A DNA stretch of 35,250 nucleotides from assembly GCA_900547975.1 (NCBI GenBank), contig URIX01000010.1, forward strand, positions 1 through 35,250, written 5' to 3'. Source of the stretch: an uncultured Eubacteriales bacterium (GTDB taxonomy: Bacteria > Bacillota > Clostridia > Christensenellales > CAG-917). The position numbers and the translations under genes are program-made. Shown here in pieces: positions 14,696-22,551 of the stretch (position 1 is the stretch's first letter; each line of letters starts with the position of its first letter). Below the pieces are notes generated by a model. It saw only the letters and a list, made by a program, of their open reading frames with translations. It ran no database searches and was not told the origin of the DNA.

Positions 14696-16116
14696 ATTTT
14701 TTCCCTCCTATAATCTCTCATAAGTCTTTCTTTGTCGGCCTGTATAATCGATTTCGGCGGTTTGAGCGGCTTTGCGGGCGCGGGTTGCGACATAACAAAA
14801 TATCTCAATTCGTCCAAAGCGTGATCGTCTATTTTCTTGGGTCTGTCGTTTGAGCCCCACCAGTAGCCTTTCAGTTCTCTGATGAGATTCACGCAGTTTT
14901 TGAAAATGAATATTTTTGGCGGTCTCTGCTCGAACAACGACTTTATACGCTGTATTCCGCTGTATAAATCCTTGTTTACGTTGGTATTGACCAAAATCCC
15001 CTTTTCGCAAAACAACTCTGCGACGCTCTTTTGCGAAGCGAGAGTCCTTTGGTTCGCCGCGCTGTCGATGAGTGCGCGAAGCCGCCCTTTCTCGTCTCTT
15101 TTCCAGTCGAGGCGATTTGCAATCTCGAAGATTTTTGCGACGTGTCTGTCAATGGACTGCCCCGCCTCGAAATGCTCTGCCACGACGTATATGTTTCCGT
15201 CAAAGTCCACCGCATAGAAGTGGCAACTCGTGGGGTTGGTAAGTCCGGGGTCGATTGATATGTCGCACTGCCACTCTTTTGGTATATCGAACGGTTCTAT
15301 GACGTGTACGTTTTGGTCGAACTCGGGATACACAAGTCCTTCCGCCGTCGAGAATTTTCCGAATCTTCTCGACAGTTGGTCTTGCTTGGATACGGTGCTT
15401 TCCATAGCCTTAATCTCGCCTTTGTCAAGGTACGGATTGTCGTTCCATTCCATATACTCGCACCACACTTCGGGATTTTCGCTCGCATTCAATTCAATCT
15501 CGTCGTACACCCACGTCAAGCCTTTTAGCGGCGTCATCGTGCCGAAAATATCCCCTTTTCTGTCGAACACTCTCATACGGCACTCGTCGTAAATATCTTT
15601 TGGCGGTTCTTCGTCGAACCACACGAAATCGAGGGACGCGCCTTGAAACTTCTCTCGTCCTTGGTCGCAGGATTTGAAGCCGATTTTGCTCGTGCCGCCG
15701 AAAGCGTTTTTCACCACGATATAATCGATAACGCCGTACTCCGGCGAACCCTTTTTGCCTTCGAGCATAACGATGTCCTCGATATATCTCGGCGCGAGGT
15801 ATTTAAGCACTTTCGCTTGCGCGACGTCGCGCTGCACTTGTTGCGAGAGGCTCACCACCCAGCCGAACACGCCCGCACGATTTTGGCGAAAAGGGTGAAT
15901 CCCCCTTGCCAGCCAAACGCATTCCACCGCGCCGCATTCCGTCTTTCCCGAGCGGTTTCCCCCGAAAACCCATCTGTTTCTTTTTTGCGAGCGGTGAAAT
16001 GCCATCTGCTTTTCGTGGACGAAGTCCTTGTTGTAATTTGCAAGAGCGTCGCGCTTTCTCGAATCTATTTCTTTTTGGATTTGTATAAGTTTCAACACGT
16101 CTTTATCGTCTTTCAT
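14680..16116 (-). CDS. terL: Phage terminase large subunit (ATPase and nuclease)
   Basis: The product of 478 residues is the DNA-packaging motor. Walker A is GGNRSGKT at 52-59, Walker B with its catalytic Glu is DFVWFDEE at 163-170, and the coupling motif GTMTPLKG is at 192-199. The C-terminal RNase H-like nuclease shows ISIDPG (Asp289), LIDSAANQ (Asp351) and DDHALDELRY (Asp430, 431, 435), so all acidic positions look intact. I prefer the ATG at 16116 (GAGGGG upstream) over the TTG at 16155. It is the first gene of the cluster, and its intact active sites argue that packaging is under selection. Confidence 0.92.
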   Translation of the reverse strand: MKDDKDVLKLIQIQKEIDSRKRDALANYNKDFVHEKQMAFHRSQKRNRWVFGGNRSGKTECGAVECVWLARGIHPFRQNRAGVFGWVVSLSQQVQRDVAQAKVLKYLAPRYIEDIVMLEGKKGSPEYGVIDYIVVKNAFGGTSKIGFKSCDQGREKFQGASLDFVWFDEEPPKDIYDECRMRVFDRKGDIFGTMTPLKGLTWVYDEIELNASENPEVWCEYMEWNDNPYLDKGEIKAMESTVSKQDQLSRRFGKFSTAEGLVYPEFDQNVHVIEPFDIPKEWQCDISIDPGLTNPTSCHFYAVDFDGNIYVVAEHFEAGQSIDRHVAKIFEIANRLDWKRDEKGRLRALIDSAANQRTLASQKSVAELFCEKGILVNTNVNKDLYSGIQRIKSLFEQRPPKIFIFKNCVNLIRELKGYWWGSNDRPKKIDDHALDELRYFVMSQPAPAKPLKPPKSIIQADKERLMRDYRREKMWKSN

Positions 16117-16201
16117 ACGCAAAGCATACCCCTCGACTTTGCGAAAAACAAACAATTATGTCACTATATTTTCGCGTTTGCGACAAAAAAAGCGGTGAAA
16201 A

Positions 16202-16230
16202 GTTGTACTTAAAGACTTTCAATTTGTCAA
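16202..16230 (-). promoter_or_regulatory. Candidate promoter of the virion operon
   Basis: On the minus strand a perfect TTGACA (16230-16225) is followed after 17 bp by TACAAC (16207-16202), a 4/6 match to the -10 box. It is the best promoter-like pair in the 135 bp upstream of terL and faces the operon. The divergent gene starting at 16252 shares this region. Confidence 0.45.
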
Positions 16231-16251
16231 AGATTATAGTATTATTAGCGT

Positions 16252-17241
16252 ATGGAAAAAATGTGTGCGAAAATTTTATCCAAAAGAATCCTATCCACGC
16301 TTGCGTTGATTTTGGCGAGCGTCGCGCTTTCGGTATGCGTACTTATGGGCATACTTCTGCCCTACAAGATAGCGTACGCCGATTCCACGCAAGAGGTGTT
16401 GGTTGCACCCGTATCCAATCTCGAAGGCAACGAATACGCCGTCGCTTCCGCTTTGGAACTTACGAGCGGCGACGACACGTTTTTGATTCCCGAAAGTTAC
16501 TATATAAGCGAAATCAGCCAAAAAACCGCCGTTCCGCAATACTATCAAGTCAAATATTGCGGTATGAGTTTCTATTTTAAGGCGGAAACCCGTCCGCAAA
16601 CGTCAACCGTAACCTTTTCCGACGGCGTGTCTTTATCCCCCGACGTACGACTTACGTTGACGGCGGAATCTCTGTTGCTTTCGGGCATTGAAATAACGAG
16701 CGATTATACAATCAAATTCTTGGGCTATCACCCGACGGATACGACGCAAATTTACGTCGTTGCAATGCTCGACGGTTCGCCTTATTGCGGATTTGCCTCG
16801 CGCGATTCTTTTGAGGAATTTGTCGTTCCCTATCACCCGATTGCGCAAGCGGAACGCGACAGATTGATTGCAAGCAAGGCAGAACCCGATCCCGACAAAG
16901 GCGACATAATCCCCAACACGTCACTTGCGCTTCGCATAGTGCTTATCATAGGCATAGCGGTTCCTGCGATTATCATTGCGATTTTGCTTTTCAAACCCTC
17001 TAAAAACGACCGTTCGCAAGGCAAGAGCGTTATGCGCAAAGAGCGCGGAAGAAACGAGTTCGACTACGATTCCGCGCGCACCTATCGCGATGGCGATCGT
17101 TACGATTCTCGCTACGATTCGCGTTACGATTCGAGGCGTTCCGACCCTCGTTACGACTCGCAAGACGACTACGATCAAAGACGTGATCCGGGCTACGATT
17201 CCCGCGACCGCTACGATTCCCGCGACGATTACAGAAGATAA
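16252..17241 (+). CDS. Secreted-domain single-pass membrane protein with YDSR-rich cytoplasmic tail
   Basis: I do not recognise a family. The 329 residues comprise a signal peptide (about 1-43, hydrophobic 13-36, cleavage after AYA), an extracellular beta-rich domain of about 180 residues with LSPDVRLTLTAESLLL and a paired-looking Cys103/Cys179, a transmembrane helix at about 226-247, and an 80-residue Arg/Asp/Tyr tail. From 279 the tail has tandem RYDS units and related (R/G)YDSR(D/Q). The tail is probably disordered and could be an interaction or phase-separating segment. The ATG at 16252 has no ribosome binding site and TATAGT lies only 12 bp upstream, so the message may be leaderless; the ATG at 16261 is an alternative. 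It is divergent from terL. A functional tie to the virion cluster is not shown. Confidence 0.75.
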   Translation: MEKMCAKILSKRILSTLALILASVALSVCVLMGILLPYKIAYADSTQEVLVAPVSNLEGNEYAVASALELTSGDDTFLIPESYYISEISQKTAVPQYYQVKYCGMSFYFKAETRPQTSTVTFSDGVSLSPDVRLTLTAESLLLSGIEITSDYTIKFLGYHPTDTTQIYVVAMLDGSPYCGFASRDSFEEFVVPYHPIAQAERDRLIASKAEPDPDKGDIIPNTSLALRIVLIIGIAVPAIIIAILLFKPSKNDRSQGKSVMRKERGRNEFDYDSARTYRDGDRYDSRYDSRYDSRRSDPRYDSQDDYDQRRDPGYDSRDRYDSRDDYRR

Positions 17242-17400
17242 ACTCAACATTATCACGCAATCGAATCGAGCGTAATTCGCAACGGATATAAACTATTGTG
17301 TAAAAATTGCGGACGATTTGCAAATAATCATACACTATCGTGTTAAAGACGAGTGCAACTCTTAAATCCACACAGAAAAAAAACTATCGTACAAAAAAAT

Positions 17401-17430
17401 ATAGTCACCGAACGTTCGGTGACTATTTTC
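17401..17430. terminator. Bidirectional terminator (26-bp perfect palindrome)
   Basis: ATAGTCACCGAAC (17401-17413) is followed directly by its exact reverse complement (17414-17426). A run of seven A precedes it, and TTTC follows. It lies between the convergent membrane-protein and PII-like genes and would stop both transcripts. The remaining 17242-17400 shows no gene. Confidence 0.75.
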
Positions 17431-17450
17431 ATATTTCGATTATTTCACTA

Positions 17451-17774
17451 TTATTGAGCGGGCGTGCCGATTCCCACAACACCGTCTACAGGCATTGCAA
17501 AGGCGATTCCGTGTGCAGGCGTATGCGTGCCTACACTTCTGTAAAGCGCGTGCATAACGTCCTCTTTTATGTCCTCGCTCACGAGAATCATTATCATTTC
17601 TTTTTCGGGTTGGATTTGGATTTGAAACGCTTTTTCCGCCTCGATATTGGCAGTGCCTCTCGCGCTCATAACCGTACCGCCTCTTGCGCCCACGGCGCGA
17701 GCGGCGTCCATTGCCTCGTCGGCAAATCCGTTGTTGACTATACACACGATGACTTGATGTTGTTTATCGCTCAT
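17451..17774 (-). CDS. PII-like signalling protein (107 aa)
   Basis: The product has the ferredoxin-like PII pattern: an opening strand HQVIVCIVNNG, helix ADEAMDAARAVGARGGTVM, the loop SARGTANIEAEKAF, a strand IQPEKEMIMILV, helix KEDVMHAL, and an ending HGIAFAMPVDGVVGI. It is shorter than GlnB and lacks the classical T-loop Tyr51 context, so it belongs to the broader PII-like group. It overlaps the preceding PII-like gene by 11 bp, and both lie immediately after a DUF1538 membrane protein. PII proteins commonly gate transporters by nucleotide binding, so regulation of the DUF1538 protein is the natural inference. The ribosome binding site is GAAGGGGG. Confidence 0.8.
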   Translation of the reverse strand: MSDKQHQVIVCIVNNGFADEAMDAARAVGARGGTVMSARGTANIEAEKAFQIQIQPEKEMIMILVSEDIKEDVMHALYRSVGTHTPAHGIAFAMPVDGVVGIGTPAQ

Positions 17775-18237
17775 TGTTATCCCCCTTCACCGTTTTGAGA
17801 TTATTGCTCAAAAATCCGTATGCGGCAACGCCTATCATACTTGAAAACGGCACGGTAAAGGCAATGCCTTTGCCTTTTTTTATAGTGTTGAATTTATTTT
17901 CAAGCGTAGCGAGAGCCTCTTTTGCTCTTTCTTGTTTAATTACGCTGAAAATTGCGGTTTTTGTTTGGTCGTTCCATTCCGAAAGACTGAGCATTTCGGC
18001 GTTTGCCGTACCTCTTGCGCGCGCCGTCCATTGAAAGTTCACTTCAAAAGATGATTGCAAAAGGTCGGTGTAAAATTCCGCTTTGTTGTTGGGAACGATA
18101 CTCACGAGCAACATAAGTTTGCCCGAATTTACCTTCGGCGCAGACGAGGCATTATTTCTTGAGGCTTTTATTTCCGCAGTTTTGGCGGCCGCTTTTTTTG
18201 CGACTTTTTTGACTTTTTTCACGATTTTGTCAGCCAT
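17764..18237 (-). CDS. Second PII-like protein with basic N-terminal extension (157 aa)
   Basis: Residues 1 to about 36 are Lys/Ala-rich (KKVKKVAKKAAAKTAEIKAS), resembling a basic, histone-like or membrane-binding tail. From residue 39 a PII-like core follows: KLMLLVSIVPNNKAEFYTDLL, ARARGTANAEMLSL, TKTAIFSVIKQERAKEALATL, GKGIAFTVPFSSMIGV. The RGTANAE segment lines up with RGTANIEAE in the downstream paralogue, so the two arose by duplication or form a heteromer. The GAGGGGG site lies just upstream of the ATG, nine bases after the DUF1538 stop. Nucleotide or metabolite ligands cannot be deduced. Confidence 0.75.
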   Translation of the reverse strand: MADKIVKKVKKVAKKAAAKTAEIKASRNNASSAPKVNSGKLMLLVSIVPNNKAEFYTDLLQSSFEVNFQWTARARGTANAEMLSLSEWNDQTKTAIFSVIKQERAKEALATLENKFNTIKKGKGIAFTVPFSSMIGVAAYGFLSNNLKTVKGDNNER

Positions 18238-18246
18238 AATACCCCC

Positions 18247-20244
18247 TCACATAAAGTTGATGATTTGCTCGTCGTCGGCGTCGAGGATACGGCGCATAAC
18301 GATTTTGTCTTTGACTTTCGCGCTTGCCACCGCTCTGAAGCCGAGAAGTTGGATTGTGATGAGCGGGGTCATCGCAACCATAGCGACGATACCGAAAGCG
18401 AGGCTTAGAACCTCTTGTTCGCCGCAAAGCACGGCGCACGCGCCGACTGCAAACGGCAAAATGAAACTCGACGTCAACGGACCGCTTGCAACGCCGCCCG
18501 AGTCGAATGCGATTGCGGTGTAAATCTTCGGCACGAAGAAGGACAATCCGAGCGAAATCAAATATCCCGGAATCAGATAGTAAAGAAGCGAGAATCCGTA
18601 AATGATTCTTATGACGCTAAGACCTATGGACAATCCCACGCCTATCGACAACGCAACGAGCATAGAGCGTTTGGACACCGCGCCGTTGGTGATTTGCTCG
18701 ACTTGTTTGTTGAGGACGTGCACGGCAGGCTCGGCAAGAACGACAACGAATCCTATCACGAACGCAAATACGATGAGAAGCGGTTTGGAGAAGTTTGCGA
18801 TTTCCGCGCCGAGTTTGAAGCCTATGGGCATAAATCCGACCTTGACGGACGTGAGAAACACCACGAGTCCGACGTATGTATAAAGGATTCCGATGCCGAT
18901 TTGAAGCAATTTTTGTTTTGGAAGTTTGAGGACGGTCACTTGCAGTATCGCAAAGAATACGACGATAAGACCGAGCGCGATAAGCACTTCGAGAGCGACC
19001 GCGCCGAGAGCGGGCGCGAAGTTTGCGCCGAGATTTGCGTCAATCGAGTAGTCGGGAAGCGTAAAGGACATATCCCCTTTCGAGGCAAGCGACAGAGCCA
19101 TAACCGCGAGCATAGGACCTATCGAGCAAAGCGCGATAAGACCGAAACTGTTCTCTTTTGCGTTGCGGCCGCCCGAGTTGAGCGCGACGCCCACGCCGAG
19201 AGCCATAATAAACGGCACGGTGATAGGACCTGTCGTAACGCCGCCCGAGTCGAACGCCATCGGCAAAAATACGCCTTTGCCCTTTTCAAACATAATTGCA
19301 GTCAAGGCAAAAAGCACCATATAGAAAAACAGAAGCAGCGAGGACAAATCCTTTCTGAAAACGATTTTCGAGATTGCGACAACCAAAAACAAGCCTACGC
19401 CTACGCCCACCGTAACGACAAGCACGGTGCTGTTCATAACCGCTTTGACTTGCTCTGCAAGCACGCTCAAATCGGGTTCTGCAACGGTGATAAGCACTCC
19501 CATAGCAAAGCCTACGCCGAGAAGCAGAGGCAGTTTTTTCGACTTCGTCAAACCTGCGCCGACCTGCTCGCCCATAGGCGTCATGGCAATATCCGCGCCG
19601 ACGTTGAACAACGCTATACCCAAAACGAGCATAATCGCCGACACGACGAACGCGACGATTTCTTTCGTCGTAAAATCGGTTATCGGCGTAAGTGCGAAAA
19701 TAAGCACGATAACGGCGACGGGGAGCACTGAAAACAAGGATTCTTTCAATTTTGAAAGAGTGTTCATACCAATGCTTTTCGCCATAGATTTTTGTGCCAT
19801 AAGGTCTTTTTGAATATGTACGTCGCTCTCTTTTTCGTCCGAGCGTTTGTGGAAAAAACCGCTTAATTTCTTTGAAGAATCGACTGTTTTTTCACCCTGT
19901 TTTTCGGGTTGTTTTTCGCCGTTTTCGACTTGCTCGCTCTGCTTTTCATCGAGATTATCGCTTGTGTTTTCCGCTTGTTTTTCGGCTTCTTTTCTCTCGT
20001 GAATTTCAAGTTTAACGCTCACGTTTTCTTCGCAAGGCGCGCACACTGTTTTTTCGATTTCCGCACGTTTTTCGACGAGATTTTCTTTGTCCGAAGCAAA
20101 AGCAACCGACTGCTCGGTGTCTGTTTCAAGTTCGCCTTGCTTTTCGTCCGCAATCGCAGCACTTTGAACGTCAGAGAGAGTATTTTCCTCTTTTTCGGTT
20201 TTGTTTTGCGGATTCAATGTCATCTCGTCTTTTTCTTTTTTCAT
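18247..20244 (-). CDS. DUF1538 integral membrane protein (two-repeat putative transporter)
   Basis: The 665-residue product has a charged, Glu/Lys/Gln-rich N-terminal tail (about 1-165, probably disordered and cytosolic), then about 12-14 hydrophobic helices forming two DUF1538 repeats. Repeat signatures are TPMGEQVGAGL with TVAEPDLSVLAEQV (about 255-266) and FDSGGVTTGPITVPF in the first, and MPIGFKLGAEI with LAEPAVHVLNKQV and FDSGGVASGPLTSSF in the second. The internal duplication with re-entrant-looking GG/GP motifs suggests a transporter or channel, but the substrate is unknown. Two PII-like genes follow on the same strand within 10 bp. The ATG at 20244 lacks a clear ribosome binding site; an in-frame ATG seven codons later is an alternative. 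Confidence 0.85.
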   Translation of the reverse strand: MKKEKDEMTLNPQNKTEKEENTLSDVQSAAIADEKQGELETDTEQSVAFASDKENLVEKRAEIEKTVCAPCEENVSVKLEIHERKEAEKQAENTSDNLDEKQSEQVENGEKQPEKQGEKTVDSSKKLSGFFHKRSDEKESDVHIQKDLMAQKSMAKSIGMNTLSKLKESLFSVLPVAVIVLIFALTPITDFTTKEIVAFVVSAIMLVLGIALFNVGADIAMTPMGEQVGAGLTKSKKLPLLLGVGFAMGVLITVAEPDLSVLAEQVKAVMNSTVLVVTVGVGVGLFLVVAISKIVFRKDLSSLLLFFYMVLFALTAIMFEKGKGVFLPMAFDSGGVTTGPITVPFIMALGVGVALNSGGRNAKENSFGLIALCSIGPMLAVMALSLASKGDMSFTLPDYSIDANLGANFAPALGAVALEVLIALGLIVVFFAILQVTVLKLPKQKLLQIGIGILYTYVGLVVFLTSVKVGFMPIGFKLGAEIANFSKPLLIVFAFVIGFVVVLAEPAVHVLNKQVEQITNGAVSKRSMLVALSIGVGLSIGLSVIRIIYGFSLLYYLIPGYLISLGLSFFVPKIYTAIAFDSGGVASGPLTSSFILPFAVGACAVLCGEQEVLSLAFGIVAMVAMTPLITIQLLGFRAVASAKVKDKIVMRRILDADDEQIINFM

Positions 20245-20435
20245 TTAGTATATTATATATCCTAATTTTTACTTTTTCTTTTATGGATATATACACGGAC
20301 ATTATTATGCCATAAAAACGCTTCGTTGTCAATGCGACTTGTCGTCTTTAACAATAAAAATAAGCCATTAATTCTATATTAAAATACACACTTGTATGAA
20401 TATTTATTTTGAATAACCGCATATTCTCAAAACGC

Positions 20436-20464
20436 TTGACTTTTTACAAATAAATTCTTATCGT
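20436..20464 (+). promoter_or_regulatory. Candidate promoter of the yitT-like gene
   Basis: TTGACT (20436-20441) and TATCGT (20459-20464) are 17 bp apart. The leader then carries a GGAAAC-AAA-GTTTCC hairpin (20479-20493) just before the GGTGG ribosome binding site. The hairpin could affect initiation. Confidence 0.5.
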
Positions 20465-20509
20465 TGGATATACTTGACGGAAACAAAGTTTCCGCGGCGG
20501 TGGACGCAT

Positions 20510-21586
20510 ATGAAAAAAATCATAATGGACAAAAATCAAACGGCATTCTGGCTCAAGTTGTTCGCCTTGATGGTGATACTCTCGTTTTTGAGGTCGTTTT
20601 CGGCATATCTGTTCATAAATCCGAACGGATTTGCACCGGGCGGCGTGGGCGGACTTTCCGCGCTCATACACCTTGCGGCAGTGGACAGTCCCAATGCGAC
20701 GGTCAGAATGTTGTCAAACAGTCTTTTCGACCCGGGTATTTTCACAATCATTATGAACATACCGCTGCTTATATTGGCATTCAAACTGCTTGACAAACGG
20801 TTTGCCGCTTGCACCACCGTATGCGTGCTGATTTTTTCCGGTTCGATGTATATGTTTTCGACAATCGGATGCCCTCAGTTTATCGCAAGGGGAGACTATG
20901 GACTTATGCTCATTGCTGCGATTGCGGGCGGCGCGTGTGCAGGCGTAACGATGGGCTTTATGCTACGTCAGGATTTGAGCATCGGCGGCACAGACATCAT
21001 CGGCAAAATCATCTACAACCACAACCCCGCCGCACACGCTCAATGGTGGATAACCGCTTGCGACTGCGTTGTCGCGGTGATTTCGGGCTTTTTGGGAATA
21101 TCCAAAATCAACGGTTCTATGGACGCAACGACGATACTGACGAGTTTGCTGTCCCCTGTTCTGTTCTCTTTTATATCGTTGTTCACTCAATCCAAAGTTT
21201 GCGATATGGTTGAATCGGGTTTGCTCTCGTCGCTGGTATTCACTATCATCACGGACAAATCGGACGCAATCTCGCACGAACTTTCCATACAACTTCACAG
21301 GGGCGTCACCGTATCCAAATCCGTCGGCTACTACACGGGCAAGGAACATAGCGTAATCATTTGCGTAACGTCCAAAAAACAAGTCAACCGAGTCAAAGAC
21401 ATCGTCAAAGCGTGCGATCCGCAAGCATTTATGTACATAATGCAAGCAGGCGAAGTATCGGGCAAAGGCTTCACGGGCGGCAGACTTTTGAAGAAAGGCG
21501 AAGTCGAAAAAATCGATATGTCGGACATCATCCCCTCCGAACATCTCAACGACAACGCCATACAATCCGACGAAACGGACGCATAA
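20510..21586 (+). CDS. YitT family membrane protein with C-terminal DUF2179 domain
   Basis: The 358-residue product starts with hydrophobic helices at about 12-30, 70-95, 105-125, 130-155, 175-195 and 210-230. It has the family motif FINPNGFAPGGVGGLSALIH and a second glycine-rich GFMLRQDLSIGGTDIIGKI. The C-terminal part, from about residue 240 (HRGVTVSKSVGYYTGKE, VNRVKDIVKACDPQAFMYI), is a DUF2179 (PII-fold-like) cytosolic domain; family members typically end there. I chose the ATG at 20510 because GGTGG precedes it; the TTG at 20474 has no site. Function is not established for the family; a transporter is likely. The extra C-terminal 35 residues are hydrophilic. Two terminator hairpins follow. 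Confidence 0.88.
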   Translation: MKKIIMDKNQTAFWLKLFALMVILSFLRSFSAYLFINPNGFAPGGVGGLSALIHLAAVDSPNATVRMLSNSLFDPGIFTIIMNIPLLILAFKLLDKRFAACTTVCVLIFSGSMYMFSTIGCPQFIARGDYGLMLIAAIAGGACAGVTMGFMLRQDLSIGGTDIIGKIIYNHNPAAHAQWWITACDCVVAVISGFLGISKINGSMDATTILTSLLSPVLFSFISLFTQSKVCDMVESGLLSSLVFTIITDKSDAISHELSIQLHRGVTVSKSVGYYTGKEHSVIICVTSKKQVNRVKDIVKACDPQAFMYIMQAGEVSGKGFTGGRLLKKGEVEKIDMSDIIPSEHLNDNAIQSDETDA

Positions 21587-21684
21587 AAGAAAACGAAACA
21601 TTGCATTTTCGGTTAAATCGTTTTTCGGATTAAATCCAAACGAAGCAATATCGTAATTAAACAAAACTCAAAATGAGCCGCAAT

Positions 21685-21716
21685 AAAAAAGCAGTCGAGC
21701 AAACGACTGCTTTTTT
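21685..21716. terminator. Intrinsic terminator after the yitT-like gene
   Basis: GCAGTCG (21691-21697) and CGACTGC (21704-21710) form a 7-bp stem with a 6-base loop. Six A lie before it and six T after it, so it can act in both directions. Confidence 0.8.
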
Positions 21717-21735
21717 GATATTCGGTTTATATCTC

Positions 21736-21759
21736 GCAAGGAAATTCCTTGCTTTTTTT
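21736..21759 (+). terminator. Second, plus-strand terminator
   Basis: GCAAGG (21736-21741) and CCTTGC (21747-21752), with a 5-base loop, are followed by T7. It backs up the terminator 25 bp upstream. Confidence 0.6.
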
Positions 21760-21797
21760 CCTATTCTCTGCCCTTGATTTTCAAATTTCGCTTGACC

Positions 21798-22439
21798 TCA
21801 AAACTCGGCGATTTGTTGCGGATTGTCGATTATTATCTTTGCGCCTGCTTCGACAAGACGTTTTCTGCCTCTGAATCCCCAACTCACGCAAATGCACGGC
21901 AAATCCGCGTTCAATGCGGTTTGCACGTCCACCTCGCTGTCGCCTATATACACGCACTTGTTTCTTTCGACGCTCAAAGTTCGGATAACCTTATTCACCG
22001 AATCGGGATAAGGCTTTGCCCTCACGTCGTCGCGCTGTCCCACGACCGTGTCGAAAAGTCCGTCGAAATAGTCCTTTGCCAACTCTTGCACCGCACTGTC
22101 CATTTTGTTTGACACGACGGCGCACTTTTTGCCGTTTGCTTTGAGCGTGTCAAGCAATTCGATTATGCCGTCGTACGGTTTCGCATGGTCGGCGCAATGA
22201 TAAAAATAATGTTGTTTGAACACGTCGAGCACGGCAAGCGCTGTCTTTTTATCCGTACCGCAAGGCACGCTTTGTTCGATAAGCCTCTTTACGCCGTTAC
22301 CCGTTTTGTCCGCCACTTCGCTTGCCGAAAGGCTCGGAAAGTCGAACACGCCGAGCGCGTAGTTTACGCTTATGGCGAGGTCTTGCAGCGTATCGAGGAT
22401 TGTGCCGTCGAGGTCGAATATATATAAGTCGTACTTCAT
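21798..22439 (-). CDS. HAD-superfamily phosphatase, phosphoglycolate phosphatase-like
   Basis: The 213-residue product begins MKYDLYIFDLDGTILDTL, with the nucleophile Asp9 and acid Asp11 of HAD phosphatases. A helical cap follows (DLAISVNYALGVFDFPSLS, then GNGVKRLIEQSV). Motif II is VVSNK near 117, motif III is the Lys in VRAKPYPDSV, and motif IV is IGDSEVDVQTA. Order, cap type and length match Gph/PgpB-like enzymes that dephosphorylate 2-phosphoglycolate or other small phosphates; the exact substrate cannot be read. I use the ATG at 22439, since an upstream TTG at 22466 lies within 23-bp repeats. Neither has a strong ribosome binding site. Confidence 0.8.
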   Translation of the reverse strand: MKYDLYIFDLDGTILDTLQDLAISVNYALGVFDFPSLSASEVADKTGNGVKRLIEQSVPCGTDKKTALAVLDVFKQHYFYHCADHAKPYDGIIELLDTLKANGKKCAVVSNKMDSAVQELAKDYFDGLFDTVVGQRDDVRAKPYPDSVNKVIRTLSVERNKCVYIGDSEVDVQTALNADLPCICVSWGFRGRKRLVEAGAKIIIDNPQQIAEF

Positions 22440-22455
22440 TTTCAAACCGTTTTTT

Positions 22456-22524
22456 GCCGTATGCAAATCTAATCTTATGCCGTATGCAAATTCAATTTTA
22501 AGCCGTATGTCATTTTTCTTACGC
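22456..22524. repeat. Three 23-bp tandem repeats upstream of the HAD phosphatase gene
   Basis: GCCGTATGCAAAT occurs at 22456-22468 and 22479-22491, and its first nine bases up to a diverged end recur at 22502. The spacing is exactly 23 bp each time, about two helical turns. Position just upstream of the HAD gene makes an operator possible; simple tandem duplication is the alternative. Confidence 0.7.
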
Positions 22525-22551
22525 CCTATTAAAAATTTGCGCCTCTATTCT

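Larger units (their letters stand above)
6783..16116 (-). mobile_element. Compact phage-derived virion gene cluster (packaging, head, connector)
   Basis: Ten consecutive minus-strand genes encode large terminase, a small-terminase-like protein, podovirus-type portal, scaffold, major capsid, three connector/hub candidates and two coiled-coil proteins. Several overlap by 4-20 bp, which indicates a single operon. I find no integrase, repressor, replication, protease, holin/endolysin, tail-sheath or fibre gene, and no obvious direct-repeat attachment ends. The left edge is a terminator shared with pepV and the right edge is a divergent host-like gene. Base composition and codon style are like the flanking genes. 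This is either a domesticated particle or a decayed prophage whose other modules are lost. Confidence 0.8.

Noticed and set aside
6702..16252. Attachment sites at the ends of the virion cluster
   Set aside because: I compared the two flanks by eye and found no direct repeat longer than chance, and no tRNA at either end. Absence is not proof without a computed search.
18415..19731. A 438-codon plus-strand open frame opposite the DUF1538 gene
   Set aside because: It is highly charged with no domain, and lies antisense to a clear membrane protein; another shadow.
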